DNA of 64,000 bases from Cupriavidus phytohabitans (GTDB taxonomy: Bacteria > Pseudomonadota > Gammaproteobacteria > Burkholderiales > Burkholderiaceae): assembly GCF_000426345.1 (NCBI RefSeq), contig NZ_AUFE01000030.1, forward strand, positions 1-64,000, written 5' to 3'. A model generated the notes under the pieces. That model worked only from the letters and a program-made list of their open reading frames with translations, was not told the DNA's origin and searched no databases. The position numbers and the translations under genes are program-made. Below, piece by piece: positions 1 to 9,341 of the stretch (position 1 is its first letter; each line of letters opens with the position of its first letter).

Positions 1-1
1 G

Positions 2-316
2 GCCAAGTACTGCCCGCTGTGGCCGGATCGGCCCTTCAATACGCTGCAGCAGGCGCGCGACTGGGTGCACCGGTTTGTGTGCTGGTACAACGAGGAGCAT
101 CGCCACAGCGGCCTGAAGTACGTCACGCCGAACCAGCGGCACCGCGGGGAAGCGCCGCCCTTACTGGCGCGACGCACGATGCTATATCTGGCAGCCCGCA
201 CCCGACATCCGCAGCGCTGGTCGCGAGGGATCCGGAATTGGAAGCTGGAGCCAGTGGTCTACCTGAACCCCGAGCGAGCTGAGCTGGAAGCTAAGGAGCA
301 CCGGAAAGCAGCATAA
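2..316 (+). pseudogene. IS3-family transposase (OrfB), C-terminal part only
   Basis: The reading frame is open from the window edge to a TAA at 314-316. It encodes the end of an rve-type integrase core, including WVHRFVCWYNEEHRHSGLKY and VTPNQRH, which is the region holding the last acidic residue of the DDE triad in IS3-family OrfB proteins. Only about 104 residues are visible, so it cannot be told whether the element is intact to the left of the window. The tail is the basic, Glu/Arg-rich end usual for this group. It is labelled pseudogene only because the visible part is partial. Its neighbours are a dispersed repeat and a gene that looks truncated, which suggests a rearranged junction. 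Confidence 0.75.
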
Positions 317-324
317 CGGCGGAC

Positions 325-342
325 GCGACAACTACCTTGACA
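325..342 (+). repeat. putative right terminal inverted repeat of the IS3-family element
   Basis: GCGACAACTACCTTGACA lies 8 bp after the transposase stop and ends in CA, as IS3-family right ends do. The matching left end is outside the window, so this rests on position and the terminal dinucleotide only. Confidence 0.4.
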
Positions 343-377
343 CACACCGCTCGGCCAAAAAGTGACCCGCCCAGGAG

Positions 378-425
378 GGCGGAACCAGGCGGTTCAACGG
401 CCAACAACATCTCATCAGCTGCGAG
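378..425 (+). repeat. dispersed intergenic repeat, copy 1
   Basis: GGCGGAACCAGGCGGTTCAA is followed by CGGCCAACAACATCTCATCA. The same sequence with few changes occurs three more times at 14836-14971. The copy lies about 35 bp from the presumed IS end. It is AT-richer and more degenerate than the copies near 14.9 kb. Confidence 0.7.
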
Positions 426-450
426 GGCCAGACAATCTACGAAAGCCGAT

Positions 451-750
451 TCATCCCAAATCCGGCGCTATCAACCGCGAACTCCACGACGCATATGCAT
501 AAGTGAGCATCCGCCCCGCCTCAAATCCAGGAGGCGGCCTGATCTCACCCCGAGCCTCCTTGTACGCCACCACGGCATGCAGGATCTTCTCAGGCGCATA
601 ACGGTCACGCAGGGGAAGGTAGGAATGGAGCTGGCGCCAGCCTGGAGCGGCGCCGTCCAAAGACGCCCAGGCCAACGCGCAATAGCACATGCCCCGGGAC
701 GTGAGATGCCACAGTTGCCAGTAGGGGGCGGTCGTCTCCACACGCTGCAT
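451..750 (-). CDS. small hypothetical protein, possibly 3'-truncated
   Basis: This is a 99-residue reading frame that I do not recognise. Residues 1-68 look like real protein: they are rich in Trp, Tyr and His (for example YWQLWHLTSRGMCYCALAWA) and most codons end in G or C, as in neighbouring genes. The last 30 residues lose that codon bias, as if the original 3' end had been replaced. A weak AAGG lies about 9 bases before the ATG. It sits between an IS remnant with a dispersed repeat and the ppiC-like gene, so truncation by recombination is plausible. It could also be a chance reading frame. Confidence 0.4.
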   Translation of the reverse strand: MQRVETTAPYWQLWHLTSRGMCYCALAWASLDGAAPGWRQLHSYLPLRDRYAPEKILHAVVAYKEARGEIRPPPGFEAGRMLTYAYASWSSRLIAPDLG

Positions 751-766
751 CGTTCAACCTTGCAGA

Positions 767-785
767 ACCGGTGGGGGCGACCGGT
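767..785. terminator. hairpin downstream of the parvulin gene
   Basis: ACCGGT at 767-772 and again at 780-785 (the hexamer is self-complementary) form a 6-bp stem with a 7-nt loop, just after the minus-strand parvulin gene ends at 792. No T-tract follows, so it is a weak terminator candidate. Confidence 0.3.
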
Positions 786-791
786 CCGTGA

Positions 792-1586
792 TTACTGGAT
801 TTTCGCCTTGTCCTTCAGCGACTTCATCATGGCCTGGAACTGCTCGCGTTGCCAGTTCTGGTCGCCCATCAGCATCTGCATCAGCTGCGGCTTGACCTCT
901 TCGAACGACGGGATCTTGGCTTCGCGCACGTCCACCAGCTCGATGATGTGCCAGCCGAACTGGGTCTTGACCGGCGTATCGGTCATCTGGCCCTTCTTCA
1001 GGCCGGTCATGGCCGCCGAGAATTCCGGCACGTAGCTGCTGCTGTTGGCCCAGTCCAGGTCGCCACCGTTGGCGGCCGAGCCCGGGTCCTTCGACGCGGC
1101 CTTGGCCTGTTCCTCGAACTTGGCGCCGCCCTTGATCCTGGCAATGATCGCCTTGGCGTCGGCTTCCTTCTCCACCAGGATATGGCGGGCATGGTATTCC
1201 TTGCCGTTGCCGAATTGCGACTTGATCTTGTCGTACTGCTTGCGCAGCTCGGCGTCGCTGGCGCCGTGGGTCTTGACGTAGTCCTCGAACACCGCGCCGG
1301 CCAGCACGTTCAGGCGTGCCTGTTCCAGTTGCTCCTGCACGTCGTCGCGCTGGGTGATACCGCGCTTGTTGGCTTCCTGCACGAGCAGTTCGCGGTCGAT
1401 CAGCATGTCGCGGCCACGCTTGCGCAGCTCCGGGTTGTCGGGCTGGCCGGTGCCGGCGATCAACTTGTCCAGCTTTGTCGACGGAATGGCCTTGCCATTC
1501 ACGACGGCGGCATTCTGGGCGATGGCCGGCAGGCTGCCAGCTGCAAGCACAGCCGCCAGGCTGAACGAGAGGACGGTGGTCTTCAT
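792..1586 (-). CDS. periplasmic peptidyl-prolyl cis-trans isomerase, parvulin type
   Basis: A 264-residue protein with a Sec signal peptide (Lys-Thr start, hydrophobic core, cleavage near PAIAQ-NAAVV). A SurA_N-like helical region (residues about 30-125) precedes a parvulin rotamase domain of roughly 90 residues, with typical motifs YHARHILVEKEADA and FGWHIIELVDVREA. It should assist folding of exported and outer-membrane proteins by isomerising prolyl bonds. It starts 4 bp after the bolA stop and is the last gene of the msrB-yciB-bolA run. The single parvulin domain and length resemble PpiC/PrsA-like Burkholderiales proteins rather than SurA itself, which has two such domains. Confidence 0.9.
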   Translation of the reverse strand: MKTTVLSFSLAAVLAAGSLPAIAQNAAVVNGKAIPSTKLDKLIAGTGQPDNPELRKRGRDMLIDRELLVQEANKRGITQRDDVQEQLEQARLNVLAGAVFEDYVKTHGASDAELRKQYDKIKSQFGNGKEYHARHILVEKEADAKAIIARIKGGAKFEEQAKAASKDPGSAANGGDLDWANSSSYVPEFSAAMTGLKKGQMTDTPVKTQFGWHIIELVDVREAKIPSFEEVKPQLMQMLMGDQNWQREQFQAMMKSLKDKAKIQ

Positions 1587-1590
1587 GGAA

Positions 1591-1905
1591 TCAGGTCTGA
1601 GAGTTGCTGGAAGAAGCGCGCTCCTGGGCGCGCGATTGGTACTCTTGGTCGGTGTACGCAGTCACGGCCAGGGCGTGGATCTGCGTGGGGAACAGACTGC
1701 GCAGCGCATCATACACCATGCGGTGTCGCGCAACCCGGCTGTGACCTGCAAAGCGCTCGCTGACGATTGTCACGTCGTAATGTCCACCGCCGGATGCGGC
1801 GCCGGCGTGTCCGGCATGCAGTGCGCTGTCGTCGCGCACGGCGAGGTGGCTGGGGGCGAGCGCTTCACGCAGCAGCGCCTCGATCGTGGCGGGATTGGCT
1901 GCCAT
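1591..1905 (-). CDS. bolA: BolA family protein
   Basis: A 104-residue single-domain BolA protein. BolA proteins partner with monothiol glutaredoxins in iron-sulfur cluster trafficking and are also reported as transcriptional regulators. The conserved centre is visible: SGGGHYDVTIVSERFAGHSR with the invariant His, then RHRMVYDALRSLFPTQIHAL. The C-terminal tail is Ser/Gln-rich. It lies between yciB and the parvulin gene with very short gaps and is almost certainly co-transcribed with them. I see no monothiol glutaredoxin gene in this window. Confidence 0.92.
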   Translation of the reverse strand: MAANPATIEALLREALAPSHLAVRDDSALHAGHAGAASGGGHYDVTIVSERFAGHSRVARHRMVYDALRSLFPTQIHALAVTAYTDQEYQSRAQERASSSNSQT

Positions 1906-1943
1906 CGGTAGTTTCCTTCTCGGAGATAAGACGGCCGGGAGCG

Positions 1944-2483
1944 TCAGTCCTGGCTGTTCTCAGGCATATGACGCGACAGCCAGACGCTCTGCGCGACGAT
2001 GAACGCCAGCATCAGCCCCATGCTGCCGAACAGCTTGAAGTTGACCCAGACGTCCGTGGAAAACTGGTAGGCCACGTAGAGATTCAGCACGCCCATGACG
2101 GCGAAGAAACCGGCCCAGGCGGCATTCAGGCGCGTCCACACCGGATCGGGCAGCGTGACCTGCTTTTCCATCATCGCGCGGATCAGGTTCTTGCGCCAGA
2201 CCATTACCGAGCCCAGCAGCGCCACGGCGAACATCCAGTAGAGCACGGTCGGCTTCCACTTGATGAAGGTTTCGTTGTGCAGCACCAGCGTGGCGCCGCC
2301 AAAGACCGCGATGATCAGCAGGCTGACCCACTGCATCGGCTCGACCTTGCGGTGGCGGAACCAGACCCAGCCGATCTGCACCACCGTGGCGGCAATGGCC
2401 ACGGCGGTGGCGGTGTAGATGTCGGCCAGCTTGAAGGCGGCGAAAAACAGGATGACCGGGAACAGGTCGAACAGGAATTTCAT
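1944..2483 (-). CDS. yciB: inner membrane protein YciB / septation protein A
   Basis: A 179-residue polytopic membrane protein of the YciB/IspZ family, with about five hydrophobic segments starting MKFLFDLFPVILFFAAFKLA. The family acts in cell-envelope integrity and septation in the inner membrane; its biochemical role is unclear. A family signature region (LHNETFIKWKPTVLYWMFAV) is present. It lies 38 bp upstream of bolA and 39 bp downstream of msrB on the same strand. Confidence 0.93.
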   Translation of the reverse strand: MKFLFDLFPVILFFAAFKLADIYTATAVAIAATVVQIGWVWFRHRKVEPMQWVSLLIIAVFGGATLVLHNETFIKWKPTVLYWMFAVALLGSVMVWRKNLIRAMMEKQVTLPDPVWTRLNAAWAGFFAVMGVLNLYVAYQFSTDVWVNFKLFGSMGLMLAFIVAQSVWLSRHMPENSQD

Positions 2484-2522
2484 GCGGTACCAGGTTGTTG
2501 CCGGCGCGATGGCCGGGGCTTG

Positions 2523-2987
2523 TCAGCGCTGCGGATCGCGCCGGGGTTCGTTGCCGCTGCCGGCATCGTGGGCATGATCCGCCTCACGCTGCGCCGGGTC
2601 GCGATCATCGAATTTTAACGCAGCCGAGTTGATGCAATAGCGCAGGCCGGTCGGGGCCGGTCCGTCCTCGAACACATGGCCCAGGTGGCTGCCGCATTCC
2701 TTGCAGCGGACTTCCACCCGCACCATGCCGTGGGTGTGGTCGGCGTGTTCGGCAATTACCTCGCCATTGATGGGGCGGAAATAGCTGGGCCAGCCGCAGC
2801 CGGCGTCAAATTTCGTGGCGGACTCGAACAGCGGCGTGCCGCAGCCGACGCAGTTGTAGATGCCGCGTTCCCAGTGGTCCCAGTAGCGGCCGGTGAAGGG
2901 CCGCTCGGTCGCGGCTTCGCGCGTCACGCGATATTCGATGTCGGAGAGCTGTTCACGCCACTCGGCGTCGGTCTTGGTGGTGGTCAT
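2523..2987 (-). CDS. msrB: peptide-methionine (R)-S-oxide reductase
   Basis: A 154-residue MsrB that reduces methionine-R-sulfoxide in proteins. Both structural zinc CxxC pairs are present (CVGCGTPLF and CKECGSHLGHVF), as are the GWPSYF motif and the catalytic cysteine in RYCINSAALKF. No signal peptide is visible, so it is cytoplasmic. The last 20 residues (rich in Asp/His/Arg) extend past the usual domain end. It is preceded by selO and followed by yciB, both on the same strand. Confidence 0.95.
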   Translation of the reverse strand: MTTTKTDAEWREQLSDIEYRVTREAATERPFTGRYWDHWERGIYNCVGCGTPLFESATKFDAGCGWPSYFRPINGEVIAEHADHTHGMVRVEVRCKECGSHLGHVFEDGPAPTGLRYCINSAALKFDDRDPAQREADHAHDAGSGNEPRRDPQR

Positions 2988-3108
2988 TGTCGTTTCCTCG
3001 CGGTCTTGCCCGGGGTCATGGCCCCGGAACCTTCGTTGGTCGGGGCACTGGCGCGAACCTTACACCGTACTGCGCCGGCGTGCAGGCTCCGGCGCATGCG
3101 CAATCCGG

Positions 3109-4704
<1,596 letters not shown>

Positions 4705-4971
4705 CGCGAAAGAGGGCGCGCGGCAAGTGCAATCCGCGGGTCGGGCGCGGCGCGCAGGGCCGCTTCCGGGGCGGGGCGACGCCGCATGACGAGGGCACGG
4801 GAATGCGTGGATGGCTAGGGAAAACGACATGTTGAGGTGCAACATGCCACGCAGTATTGTACGTCCTCAACGGCTCACATCTGGTGAGACCGCCAGGCAC
4901 CGCGCAGTTATTTCCCTCCTTCAGTGCGCACATGAATCCGGTGCATGGATTTCGCAGAATTGCGGCCCCGA

Positions 4972-5013
4972 TGACCACGGCTTGACCACGGCTTCACCTC
5001 ACGGCTTCACCAC
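4972..5013. repeat. short degenerate tandem repeat
   Basis: TGACCACGGCT occurs twice head to tail (4972-4993), followed by two imperfect units ending at TTCACCAC. It lies in the 291-bp divergent gap (4846-5136) between selO and the acyl-CoA ligase. Function is unknown. Apart from this and the site at 5085, I see nothing in the gap except a possible minus-strand -10 (TACAAT, complement of 4856-4861) for selO. Confidence 0.5.
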
Positions 5014-5084
5014 AGCGGTACGGCAGTGCACAACAGAATCGCAGTAACGCTGTTTCGAGGCACACGGACAACCGCCAAAAAATA

Positions 5085-5096
5085 GTACGGTTGTTC
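5085..5096. promoter_or_regulatory. candidate TetR-type operator upstream of acyl-CoA ligase
   Basis: The complement reads GAACAACCGTAC, which matches the site in the fadB promoter (GAACGACCGTGC) at 10 of 12 positions and belongs to the pattern GAACGNNCGTTC. It lies 40 bp before the ligase ATG. It is less symmetric than the site at 29884. Confidence 0.4.
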
Positions 5097-5136
5097 GTTT
5101 TTTAGACGAATCCACCAGACTTCAGGAGGCAGTTTC

Positions 5137-6762
5137 ATGGCATTGATGGGTCAAATGATGAGTGCGCCGCTGCTCATTTCCTCCATCATCAAGCACGCCG
5201 CCCGTTATTACGGGTCTACGGAAATCGTTTCGCGCCGCACCGAGGGCGACCTGCACCGCTATACCTACCGCGATTGCGAACTGCGCGCCCGCAAGGTGGC
5301 GCAGGCGCTCGGCGCGCTGGGCGTGCAGCAGGGCGAGCGCGTCGGCACGCTGGCGTGGAACGGCTACCGCCACCTCGAGGTCTACTACGGCGTATCGGGC
5401 ATGGGCGCCGTCTGCCATACCATCAACCCGCGCCTGTTCCCCGAGCAGATCGCCTATATCGTCAACCACGCCGAAGACAGCTACGTCTTTTTCGACCTGA
5501 CCTTCCTGCCCCTGGTAGAGGGCGTCGCGCCGCATTGCCCCAATGTGAAAGGCTGGGTCGCGATGACCGATCGCGCCCACATGCCGGCCGAGTCCAAGGT
5601 GCCGCTGCTGTGCTACGAGGAACTGGTCGAAGCGCAGGACGGCAATTACGAATGGCCGCAGTTCGACGAGAACCTCGCGTCGAGCCTGTGCTACACCTCG
5701 GGCACCACCGGCAATCCCAAGGGCGCGCTGTATTCACACCGCTCCACCGTGCTGCACTCGTACGCGTCGGCGCTGCCCGACGCGCTCGGCTGCTCGGCAC
5801 GCGACGTGATCCTGCCTGTGGTGCCGATGTTCCACGTCAACGCCTGGGGCCTGCCGTACTCGGTGCCGCTGGTCGGCGCCAAGCTGGTGTTCCCGGGCGC
5901 CAAGCTTGACGGAGCCTCGCTCTATGAGCTGTTCGAGCAGGAGAAGGTGACCTTCTCCGCCGGCGTGCCGACGGTGTGGCTCGGCCTGCTGCAATACGTG
6001 CAGTCGAACAACCTGAAGTTCTCCACCTTCCGCCGCACCGTGATTGGCGGGTCGGCCGCGCCGCCGGCCATGATCCGCGCGCTCGAGGCGCTGGACGTGG
6101 ATGTCATCCACGCCTGGGGCATGACCGAGATGTCGCCGCTGGGCACCTCGTGCAAGTTGCTGGCCAAGCATGAGGACCTGTCCGATGCCGACCGCCACAA
6201 GATCCAGGAGAAGCAGGGCCGCGTGATTTTCGGCGTCGACATGAAGATCGTCGACGGCGAAGGCAAGGAACTGCCGTGGGACGGCAAGGCCTTCGGCGAC
6301 CTGATGGTGCGCGGGCCATGGATCATCGACCAGTACTACCGCAACGGCAGCAACCCGCTGGTCGACGGCTGGTTCCCGACCGGCGACGTCGCCACCATCG
6401 ATGAAGACGGCTTCATGCAGATCACGGACCGCAGCAAGGACGTGATCAAGTCCGGCGGCGAATGGATTTCGTCGATCGACATCGAGAACGTCGCCGCCGC
6501 GCACCCCGCGGTGCATATGGCGGCCTGCATCTCGGCCTACCACCCCAAGTGGGACGAGCGTCCGCTGCTGGTGGTGGTGAAGAAGCCCGGCGCAGAGGTC
6601 ACGCGCGAGGAACTGCTGCAGTTCTTCGAGGGCAAGGTCGCCAAGTGGTGGATCCCGGACGATGTGGCCTTTGTCACCGAGATTCCGCTGACTGCCACCG
6701 GCAAGATGCAGAAGCTCAAGCTGCGCGAACAGTTCAAGGACTACAAGCTGCCTGCCGCCTGA
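5137..6762 (+). CDS. acyl-CoA synthetase (AMP-forming; fatty-acid/DmdB-like)
   Basis: A 541-residue ANL-superfamily ligase that activates a carboxylic acid to acyl-CoA through an acyl-adenylate. The P-loop-like AMP-binding motif YTSGTTGNPKG lies at residues about 186-196. Further marks are HAWGMTEMSPLG, GWFPTGDVATIDEDGF, DRSKDVIKSGGEW and the C-terminal catalytic Lys in TATGKMQKLKL. A strong AGGAGG precedes the ATG. The N-terminus (MGQMMSAPLLISSIIKHAAR) and length resemble the medium-chain/3-methylmercaptopropionate ligase group (DmdB) as well as bacterial long-chain ligases, so the chain length is not settled. It is followed directly by a Liv-type importer, suggesting uptake and activation of one carboxylate substrate. 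Confidence 0.9.
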   Translation: MALMGQMMSAPLLISSIIKHAARYYGSTEIVSRRTEGDLHRYTYRDCELRARKVAQALGALGVQQGERVGTLAWNGYRHLEVYYGVSGMGAVCHTINPRLFPEQIAYIVNHAEDSYVFFDLTFLPLVEGVAPHCPNVKGWVAMTDRAHMPAESKVPLLCYEELVEAQDGNYEWPQFDENLASSLCYTSGTTGNPKGALYSHRSTVLHSYASALPDALGCSARDVILPVVPMFHVNAWGLPYSVPLVGAKLVFPGAKLDGASLYELFEQEKVTFSAGVPTVWLGLLQYVQSNNLKFSTFRRTVIGGSAAPPAMIRALEALDVDVIHAWGMTEMSPLGTSCKLLAKHEDLSDADRHKIQEKQGRVIFGVDMKIVDGEGKELPWDGKAFGDLMVRGPWIIDQYYRNGSNPLVDGWFPTGDVATIDEDGFMQITDRSKDVIKSGGEWISSIDIENVAAAHPAVHMAACISAYHPKWDERPLLVVVKKPGAEVTREELLQFFEGKVAKWWIPDDVAFVTEIPLTATGKMQKLKLREQFKDYKLPAA

Positions 6763-6784
6763 GGCGGGCAGGGCAGCAGCCGGT

Positions 6785-6811
6785 GCGCCGTGCCTGCTTG
6801 CGGCACGGCGC
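6785..6811 (+). other. strong intercistronic hairpin
   Basis: GCGCCGTGCC pairs perfectly with GGCACGGCGC around the loop TGCTTGC. No T-tract follows, so it is more likely an mRNA-stabilising or partial-termination element between the ligase and the abundant binding-protein gene than a full terminator. Confidence 0.55.
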
Positions 6812-6903
6812 TGCCGGGGTCCGGCTGCATGGCGCGAACAGGAGGGCGCCACGCCGCCGGCCGCAATCAATGACAAGCCAACGACAAGAGTGAAGGAGAC
6901 AGT

Positions 6904-8154
6904 ATGACCAAGATGCGTCCGCTGGTGGCTGGCGTGGCCATGTTCGCCGCAATGGGTTCTGCGCTGGTTTCGGGTTCGGCACTCGCGGATACGGTGAAGA
7001 TCGCCTTCATCGATCCGCTTTCGGGGCTGATGGCCCCCGTTGGGCAGAACCAGCTCAAGAGCTGGCAGTTCGTGGCCGACGTGGCCAACCAGAAGGGCTG
7101 GGCCGGCGCGCACAAGTTCGAGGTGGTGGGCTTCGACAACAAGCTCTCGCCGCAGGAAAGCCTGACCATTTTGAAGCAGGCGATCGACCAGAATATCCGC
7201 TATATCGTGCAGGGTAATGGCTCGTCGGTCGGGCTGGCGCTGCAGGATGCGGTGGCCAAGCACAACGAGCGCAACCCCGGCAAGGAAATCATCTACCTGA
7301 ACTACGCCGCGGTGGACCCGGACATGACCAATGCCAAGTGCAACTACTGGCATTTCCGGCTCGACGCCAACTCGGACATGAAGATGGAGGCGCTGACCAC
7401 CTTCCTGGCCAAGGATCCCGGCGTCAAGAAGGTTTACCTGATCAACCAGAATTACTCGTTCGGGCACCAGGTCGCCAAGGCGGCCAAGGACTACCTGAAG
7501 CGCAAGCGCCCGGACATCCAGATCGTGGGTGAAGACCTGCACCCGCTGGCGCAGGTGAAGGACTTTGCGCCGTATGCGGCCAAGATCAAGGCCTCGGGCG
7601 CGGATACCGTGATCACCGGCAACTGGGGCAGCGACCTGGCGCTGCTGATCAAGGCGGGCAAGGACGCCGGCCTGACCACCAACTACTACACCTACTACGC
7701 CGGCACCACTGGCGTGCCGACCGCCATGGGCGCGGCCGGTGCCGAGCACGTCAAGTACGTGGGCTACTACAACCCCAACAACAAGGGGTTCAAGGGCTCC
7801 GACGTCATCGAGGGCTTCAAGAAGAAGTACAACGATGACTTCTACGTGATGGCGTCCTACACCGGCATCGCCATGCTGTCCAAGGCGTTCAAGGATGCCA
7901 ACTCGACCGACCCGGTCAAGGTGGCCAAGGCGCTGGAAGGCATCAAGGTCGAGAGCATGAACGGCCTGGTCGAGATGCGCAATACCGACCACCAGGCCCA
8001 GCAGCCGCTGGTGGTGGCTACCTGGACCAAGATCGACGGCAAGGAGATCAAGTACGACCAGGAGAACACCGGGTACGGCTGGAAGACCAACGCGCAGATG
8101 GACCAGTACGTGTCCGCGCAGCCCACCTCCTGCCAGATGAAGCGGCCGGGCTGA
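6904..8154 (+). CDS. Liv-type ABC transporter substrate-binding protein
   Basis: A 416-residue periplasmic binding protein of the Leu/Ile/Val family (Peripla_BP_6). It has a Sec signal peptide ending near GSALA-DTVKIAF. The mature start KIAFIDPLSGLMAPVGQNQL is typical of the family. It is the first of five transporter genes. Such systems import branched-chain amino acids, but also amides, urea and aromatic or aliphatic carboxylates. The upstream acyl-CoA ligase favours a carboxylate here, by inference. AAGGAGAC precedes the ATG. Confidence 0.88.
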   Translation: MTKMRPLVAGVAMFAAMGSALVSGSALADTVKIAFIDPLSGLMAPVGQNQLKSWQFVADVANQKGWAGAHKFEVVGFDNKLSPQESLTILKQAIDQNIRYIVQGNGSSVGLALQDAVAKHNERNPGKEIIYLNYAAVDPDMTNAKCNYWHFRLDANSDMKMEALTTFLAKDPGVKKVYLINQNYSFGHQVAKAAKDYLKRKRPDIQIVGEDLHPLAQVKDFAPYAAKIKASGADTVITGNWGSDLALLIKAGKDAGLTTNYYTYYAGTTGVPTAMGAAGAEHVKYVGYYNPNNKGFKGSDVIEGFKKKYNDDFYVMASYTGIAMLSKAFKDANSTDPVKVAKALEGIKVESMNGLVEMRNTDHQAQQPLVVATWTKIDGKEIKYDQENTGYGWKTNAQMDQYVSAQPTSCQMKRPG

Positions 8155-8180
8155 TCCTGTCCATGGCGGGCCGGCCACGA

Positions 8181-8219
8181 TGACACGCGGCGTGACAAGG
8201 CGTGACAGCGAGCGTGACA
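8181..8219. repeat. four TGACA direct repeats
   Basis: TGACA occurs at 8181, 8193, 8203 and 8215, about one helical turn apart, inside the 235-bp gap between the binding-protein and permease genes. This could be an iterated protein-binding site. The rest of the gap holds a small GGGCGC/GCGCCC hairpin (8282-8296) and no gene. Confidence 0.4.
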
Positions 8220-8389
8220 GTGTGGTGGCGGCCCGATCCTGCATACTCTCGGTCTTTCTGGATCGATAGCGGTAGCGTCCGGGGCGCCATGCGCCCTGCG
8301 GAGGGGGACGCTCACCCCCATCCAGCCGGACGGACGCCGGCCAAACGTGACTGCGGCCACTGCGGCGGCAACAGCTTGAAGGACACGCT

Positions 8390-9337
8390 GTGGAATTTTT
8401 CGTCATCTCCCTGCTCAACGGCATCAGCTACGGGCTGCTGCTGTTCATGCTGTCGTCGGGCCTGACCCTGATCTTCAGCATGATGGGCGTGCTCAATTTC
8501 GCGCACGCCAGCTTCTATATGCTGGGCGCGTATTTCGCCTACACCATCGCCAGCAAGGTCGGCTTCTGGCCGGCGCTGATCTTCGCGCCGCTGCTGGTCG
8601 CGGGCGCGGGCGCGCTGGTGGAGCGCTTCGGCCTGCGCACCGTGCACAAATACGGCCACGTGGCCGAGCTGCTGTTCACCTTCGGCCTGGCCTACCTGAT
8701 CGAAGAGGGCGTCAAGCTGGTGTGGGGGCTGGCAGCGGTGCCATACCGCATCCCGGCCGAGCTGGAAGGGCCGCTGTTCCAGGTGTTCACCTCGACTTTT
8801 CCCAAATACCGCGCCTTCATGATGCTGGTGTCGCTGGGCATGCTGGTGGCGATCTACCTGGTACTGACGCGTACCCGCATCGGCCTGGTGATCCAGGCCG
8901 CGCTGACCCATCCGGAAATGGTCGAGGCGCTGGGCCACAATGTGCCGCGCGTGTTCATGATGGTGTTTGGCGGCGGCGCCGCGCTGGCGGGGCTGGCCGG
9001 CGTGATCGGCGGCAATGCCTTTGTCACCGAGCCGTCGATGGCGGCGGCGGTCGGGTCGATCGTATTCGTGGTGGCGGTGGTCGGTGGCATGGGGTCGCTG
9101 GTGGGGGCCTTCATCGCGTCGATCCTGATTGGCGTGCTGCAGACCTTCGCGGTCACGATCGACGCATCGCTCGCCGGGCTGCTGCGCAGCCTTGGCATGG
9201 CAGTCAGCGAAGCCACGCCGTTCTATGCCTTGTGGAAGCTCACGGTGGCCCAGGTGGCGCCGGTGCTGCCATACCTGTTGCTGGTGGTGATGCTGATCTT
9301 CCGCCCGCGTGGACTGATGGGAACCCGGGAGAGCTGA
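8390..9337 (+). CDS. Liv-type ABC transporter permease (LivH family)
   Basis: A 315-residue inner-membrane permease with about eight hydrophobic segments. It starts at a GTG (FFVISLLNGISYGLLLFML), with AAGGA about 7 bases upstream. The LivH signature around GLRTVHKYGHVAELLFTFGL and the conserved cytoplasmic-loop ALGHNVPRVFM are present. It pairs with the following LivM-type permease to form the channel. It is separated from the binding-protein gene by 235 bp but only 4 bp from the next permease gene. Confidence 0.9.
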   Translation: MEFFVISLLNGISYGLLLFMLSSGLTLIFSMMGVLNFAHASFYMLGAYFAYTIASKVGFWPALIFAPLLVAGAGALVERFGLRTVHKYGHVAELLFTFGLAYLIEEGVKLVWGLAAVPYRIPAELEGPLFQVFTSTFPKYRAFMMLVSLGMLVAIYLVLTRTRIGLVIQAALTHPEMVEALGHNVPRVFMMVFGGGAALAGLAGVIGGNAFVTEPSMAAAVGSIVFVVAVVGGMGSLVGAFIASILIGVLQTFAVTIDASLAGLLRSLGMAVSEATPFYALWKLTVAQVAPVLPYLLLVVMLIFRPRGLMGTRES

Positions 9338-9341
9338 GGCC

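Noticed and set aside
337..1035. Plus-strand frame of 232 codons after the transposase
   Set aside because: It runs through the repeat and then antisense to the parvulin gene; it has no domain features.
4705..4845. Longer start for selO at 4845
   Set aside because: The added 47 residues are Arg/Pro-rich and unlike SelO N-termini; 4704 matches the family start better, though neither has a clear ribosome-binding site.
4811..5047. 78-codon plus-strand frame upstream of the acyl-CoA ligase
   Set aside because: No ribosome-binding site and no coding bias, and it spans the short tandem repeat and the selO upstream region.
5734..8424. Minus-strand open frame of about 896 codons
   Set aside because: It is antisense to the acyl-CoA ligase and binding-protein genes, has no recognisable domain and a His/Arg/Leu-rich composition expected of a complementary frame in GC-rich DNA.
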